From Rhodoferax sp. (GTDB lineage Bacteria > Pseudomonadota > Gammaproteobacteria > Burkholderiales > Burkholderiaceae_C), in NCBI GenBank assembly GCA_030683195.1, contig JAUXQA010000169.1, forward strand, positions 1 to 7,547: a stretch of DNA of 7,547 bases, written 5' to 3'. Numbering within the stretch: position 1 is the first letter of the stretch; every line of letters starts with the position of its first letter. A program made the translations under genes and the position numbers. The notes beneath the pieces are model-generated. The model saw nothing but the letters and a program-made list of their open reading frames with translations, was not told the DNA's origin and searched no databases. Positions 6,211 through 7,547 of this stretch are shown here, piece by piece.

Positions 6211-6231
6211 ATCAGGCATCAGGCATCAGGC
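6211..6231. repeat. Three tandem copies of the 7-mer ATCAGGC at the ligase stop codon
   Basis: The three copies (6211-6217, 6218-6224, 6225-6231) are exact. On the coding strand they read GCCTGAT three times. The first copy ends the coding sequence (Pro-Asp), the second supplies Ala and the TGA stop, and the third is untranslated. A change in copy number that leaves at least two copies would not alter the protein end. Confidence 0.8.
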
Positions 6232-7547
6232 AGGGTGTAGTCGCGGAGCATCTCGCGCAGTTTGGTCTTTTGCATTTTTCCGGTACCGCCCAGAGGAATG
6301 GCATCTACAAAAACGACATCATCCGGAATTTGCCACTTCGCCGTTTTGCCTTCGTAAAACGCAATGAGTTCGTCGCGTGACACCTCGGAGCCTGGCTTCT
6401 TCACCACGGCAATGATGGGTCGCTCGTCCCACTTGGGATGCTTCATCCCGATGCAGGCCGCCATGGCCACAGCCGGGTGAGCCATGGCAATGTTCTCGAC
6501 ATCAATCGAGCTGATCCACTCGCCACCGGACTTGATCACGTCCTTGCTGCGATCGGTGATTTGCATGTAACCGTCCGGATCAATCGTGGCCACGTCACCC
6601 GTGGGGAACCAGCCGTTCACCAACGGTGGTGCTCCCTCACCTTTGTAGTAGTCGCTGATGATCCAGGGCCCTTTGACCAGCAGATCACCGTAGGCCTTGC
6701 CATCCCAGGGCAGCTCATGGCCCTGATCATCAACAATCTTCATGTCGACCCCGAAGATGCCTCGGCCCTGCTTGAGGCGGACCTTCATCTTGTCCTCGGA
6801 GTTCATGGGCAAATGCTTGTTCTTCAACGTGCAAACAGTTCCCAAAGGCGACATTTCAGTCATGCCCCAGGCGTGCAATACCTCAACCCCATACACATCG
6901 TTGAACGCCGTGATCATGGCAGGAGGGCAAGCCGACCCTCCAATGACCGTGCGCTTGAGGGTACTGAATCGCAGGCCACCTGCCTGCATGTGGCCCAACA
7001 TCATTTGCCATACAGTGGGCACACCTGCTGCAAAGGTCACACCCTCAGTCTCGATCAGCTCGAAGATGGACTTGCCGTCCATCGCAGGCCCAGGAAACAC
7101 CAGCTTGGCGCCCGTCATGGCAGCCGAATATGGCAAACCCCAAGCGTTGACATGAAACATGGGCACCACGGGCAGCACGGTGTCACGGGCGCTCATGCTC
7201 AAGGCATCTGGCAGAGCCCCGGCCAATGCATGCAACATGGTGGAGCGGTGGCTGTACAGCGCGGCCTTGGGATTGCCCGTGGTGCCACTGGTGTAACACA
7301 TGCTGGAGGCGGAGTTCTCGTCAAATGACGGCCACTGATAGGTGCTGGGCTGCGCACCAATCCAGGCCTCATAACTGATCAAGCCAGGGATGCCCGTATC
7401 CGCTGGGAGTTTATCGGCATCGCACATCGCCACAAAGTGTTTGATAGTGGTGCAGCGACCGTGCACAGCTTTGACAATAGGCAAAAAGCTCATGTCAAAG
7501 CACAACACCGAGTCTTCGGCGTGGTTGGCTATCCAGACAATTTGATC
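6219..7547 (-). CDS. AMP-forming fatty-acyl-CoA ligase, C-terminal 442 residues (N-terminus beyond window)
   Basis: The frame is open from the window edge to a TGA at 6219. An internal GTG at 7508 would start in the middle of the domain and is not the real start. The enzyme is of the acyl-adenylate superfamily: it makes acyl-AMP from a carboxylic acid and ATP, then the CoA thioester. Motifs, numbered from the first residue in the window: the phosphate-binding loop YTSGTTGNPK (85-94), followed by Ala instead of the usual Gly; VPMFHVNAWG (128-137); AWGMTEMSPLG (226-236); GWFPTGD (312-318); the fatty-acyl-CoA synthetase motif DRSKDVIKSGGEWISSID (332-349); and GGTGKMQKTKLRE (420-432), with the catalytic Lys424. 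Related enzymes are about 540-550 residues, so roughly 100 are missing. Overall likeness is to AlkK/FadD-like medium- or long-chain ligases of Burkholderiales. Chain-length preference cannot be read. It lies upstream of the transporter genes on the same strand. Confidence 0.92.
   Translation of the reverse strand, partial: DQIVWIANHAEDSVLCFDMSFLPIVKAVHGRCTTIKHFVAMCDADKLPADTGIPGLISYEAWIGAQPSTYQWPSFDENSASSMCYTSGTTGNPKAALYSHRSTMLHALAGALPDALSMSARDTVLPVVPMFHVNAWGLPYSAAMTGAKLVFPGPAMDGKSIFELIETEGVTFAAGVPTVWQMMLGHMQAGGLRFSTLKRTVIGGSACPPAMITAFNDVYGVEVLHAWGMTEMSPLGTVCTLKNKHLPMNSEDKMKVRLKQGRGIFGVDMKIVDDQGHELPWDGKAYGDLLVKGPWIISDYYKGEGAPPLVNGWFPTGDVATIDPDGYMQITDRSKDVIKSGGEWISSIDVENIAMAHPAVAMAACIGMKHPKWDERPIIAVVKKPGSEVSRDELIAFYEGKTAKWQIPDDVVFVDAIPLGGTGKMQKTKLREMLRDYTLPDA

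Noticed and set aside
6438..7328. Plus-strand open frame of 296 codons opposite the ligase gene
   Set aside because: It lies wholly antisense to a ligase with all its motifs intact, is rich in His, Gly and Arg in the manner of a complementary frame, has no recognisable domain and lacks a good ribosome binding site.
7469..7508. Ligase start at the internal GTG (7508)
   Set aside because: The frame continues upstream to the window edge with family-like sequence (for example IANHAEDSVLCFD), so the gene is cut by the window and does not start there.
1..7547. Mobile element, phage, CRISPR or tRNA content
   Set aside because: No transposase-like frame, regularly spaced repeats, cloverleaf or integration-site duplication was seen; base composition and codon use look uniform by eye.

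Overview
The window reads as one strand of ordinary bacterial chromosome. Every gene I can support lies on the minus strand, so transcription runs from position 7547 towards 1. The protein sequences resemble those of Burkholderiales, most likely Comamonadaceae (Polaromonas, Rhodoferax or Limnohabitans type). This placement comes from remembered family sequences and was not searched. No tRNA, rRNA, CRISPR array, transposon, phage gene or origin was found, and no gene-free stretch exceeds 150 bases.

Layout in transcription order: (1) 7547-6219, an AMP-forming fatty-acyl-CoA ligase cut at its N-terminus by the window edge. (2) A 144-base gap with three tandem 7-base repeats at the ligase stop, a 13-bp-stem hairpin, a 12-bp palindrome and a strong ribosome binding site. 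(3) 6074-4839, an exported LivK-type substrate-binding protein. (4) An 86-base gap holding a classical rho-independent terminator. (5) 4752-936, two permeases (LivH and LivM type) and two ATPases (LivG and LivF type), with junctions of 3 nt, a 4-nt ATGA overlap and 2 nt. (6) A 104-base gap with a putative promoter and two palindromic operator candidates. (7) 831-1, the N-terminal crotonase half of a FadB/FadJ-like enoyl-CoA hydratase/3-hydroxyacyl-CoA dehydrogenase, cut at its C-terminus by the window edge.

Together the genes form a plausible uptake, activation and beta-oxidation locus: the binding protein and ABC transporter import a carboxylic acid, the ligase makes its CoA thioester, and the bifunctional enzyme oxidises it. 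The transporter is homologous to branched-chain amino acid systems, but the company it keeps suggests a fatty, dicarboxylic, cyclic or aromatic acid as cargo.

The points most worth a second look are: a paired degeneration of the ATPase motifs (Walker A Lys to Arg in LivF, signature Gly to Ala in LivG) that would give one weak ATP site; a terminator inside the transporter operon; the two operator candidates bracketing the fadB-like promoter; and additions to both permeases. I found no clearly new type of system here.
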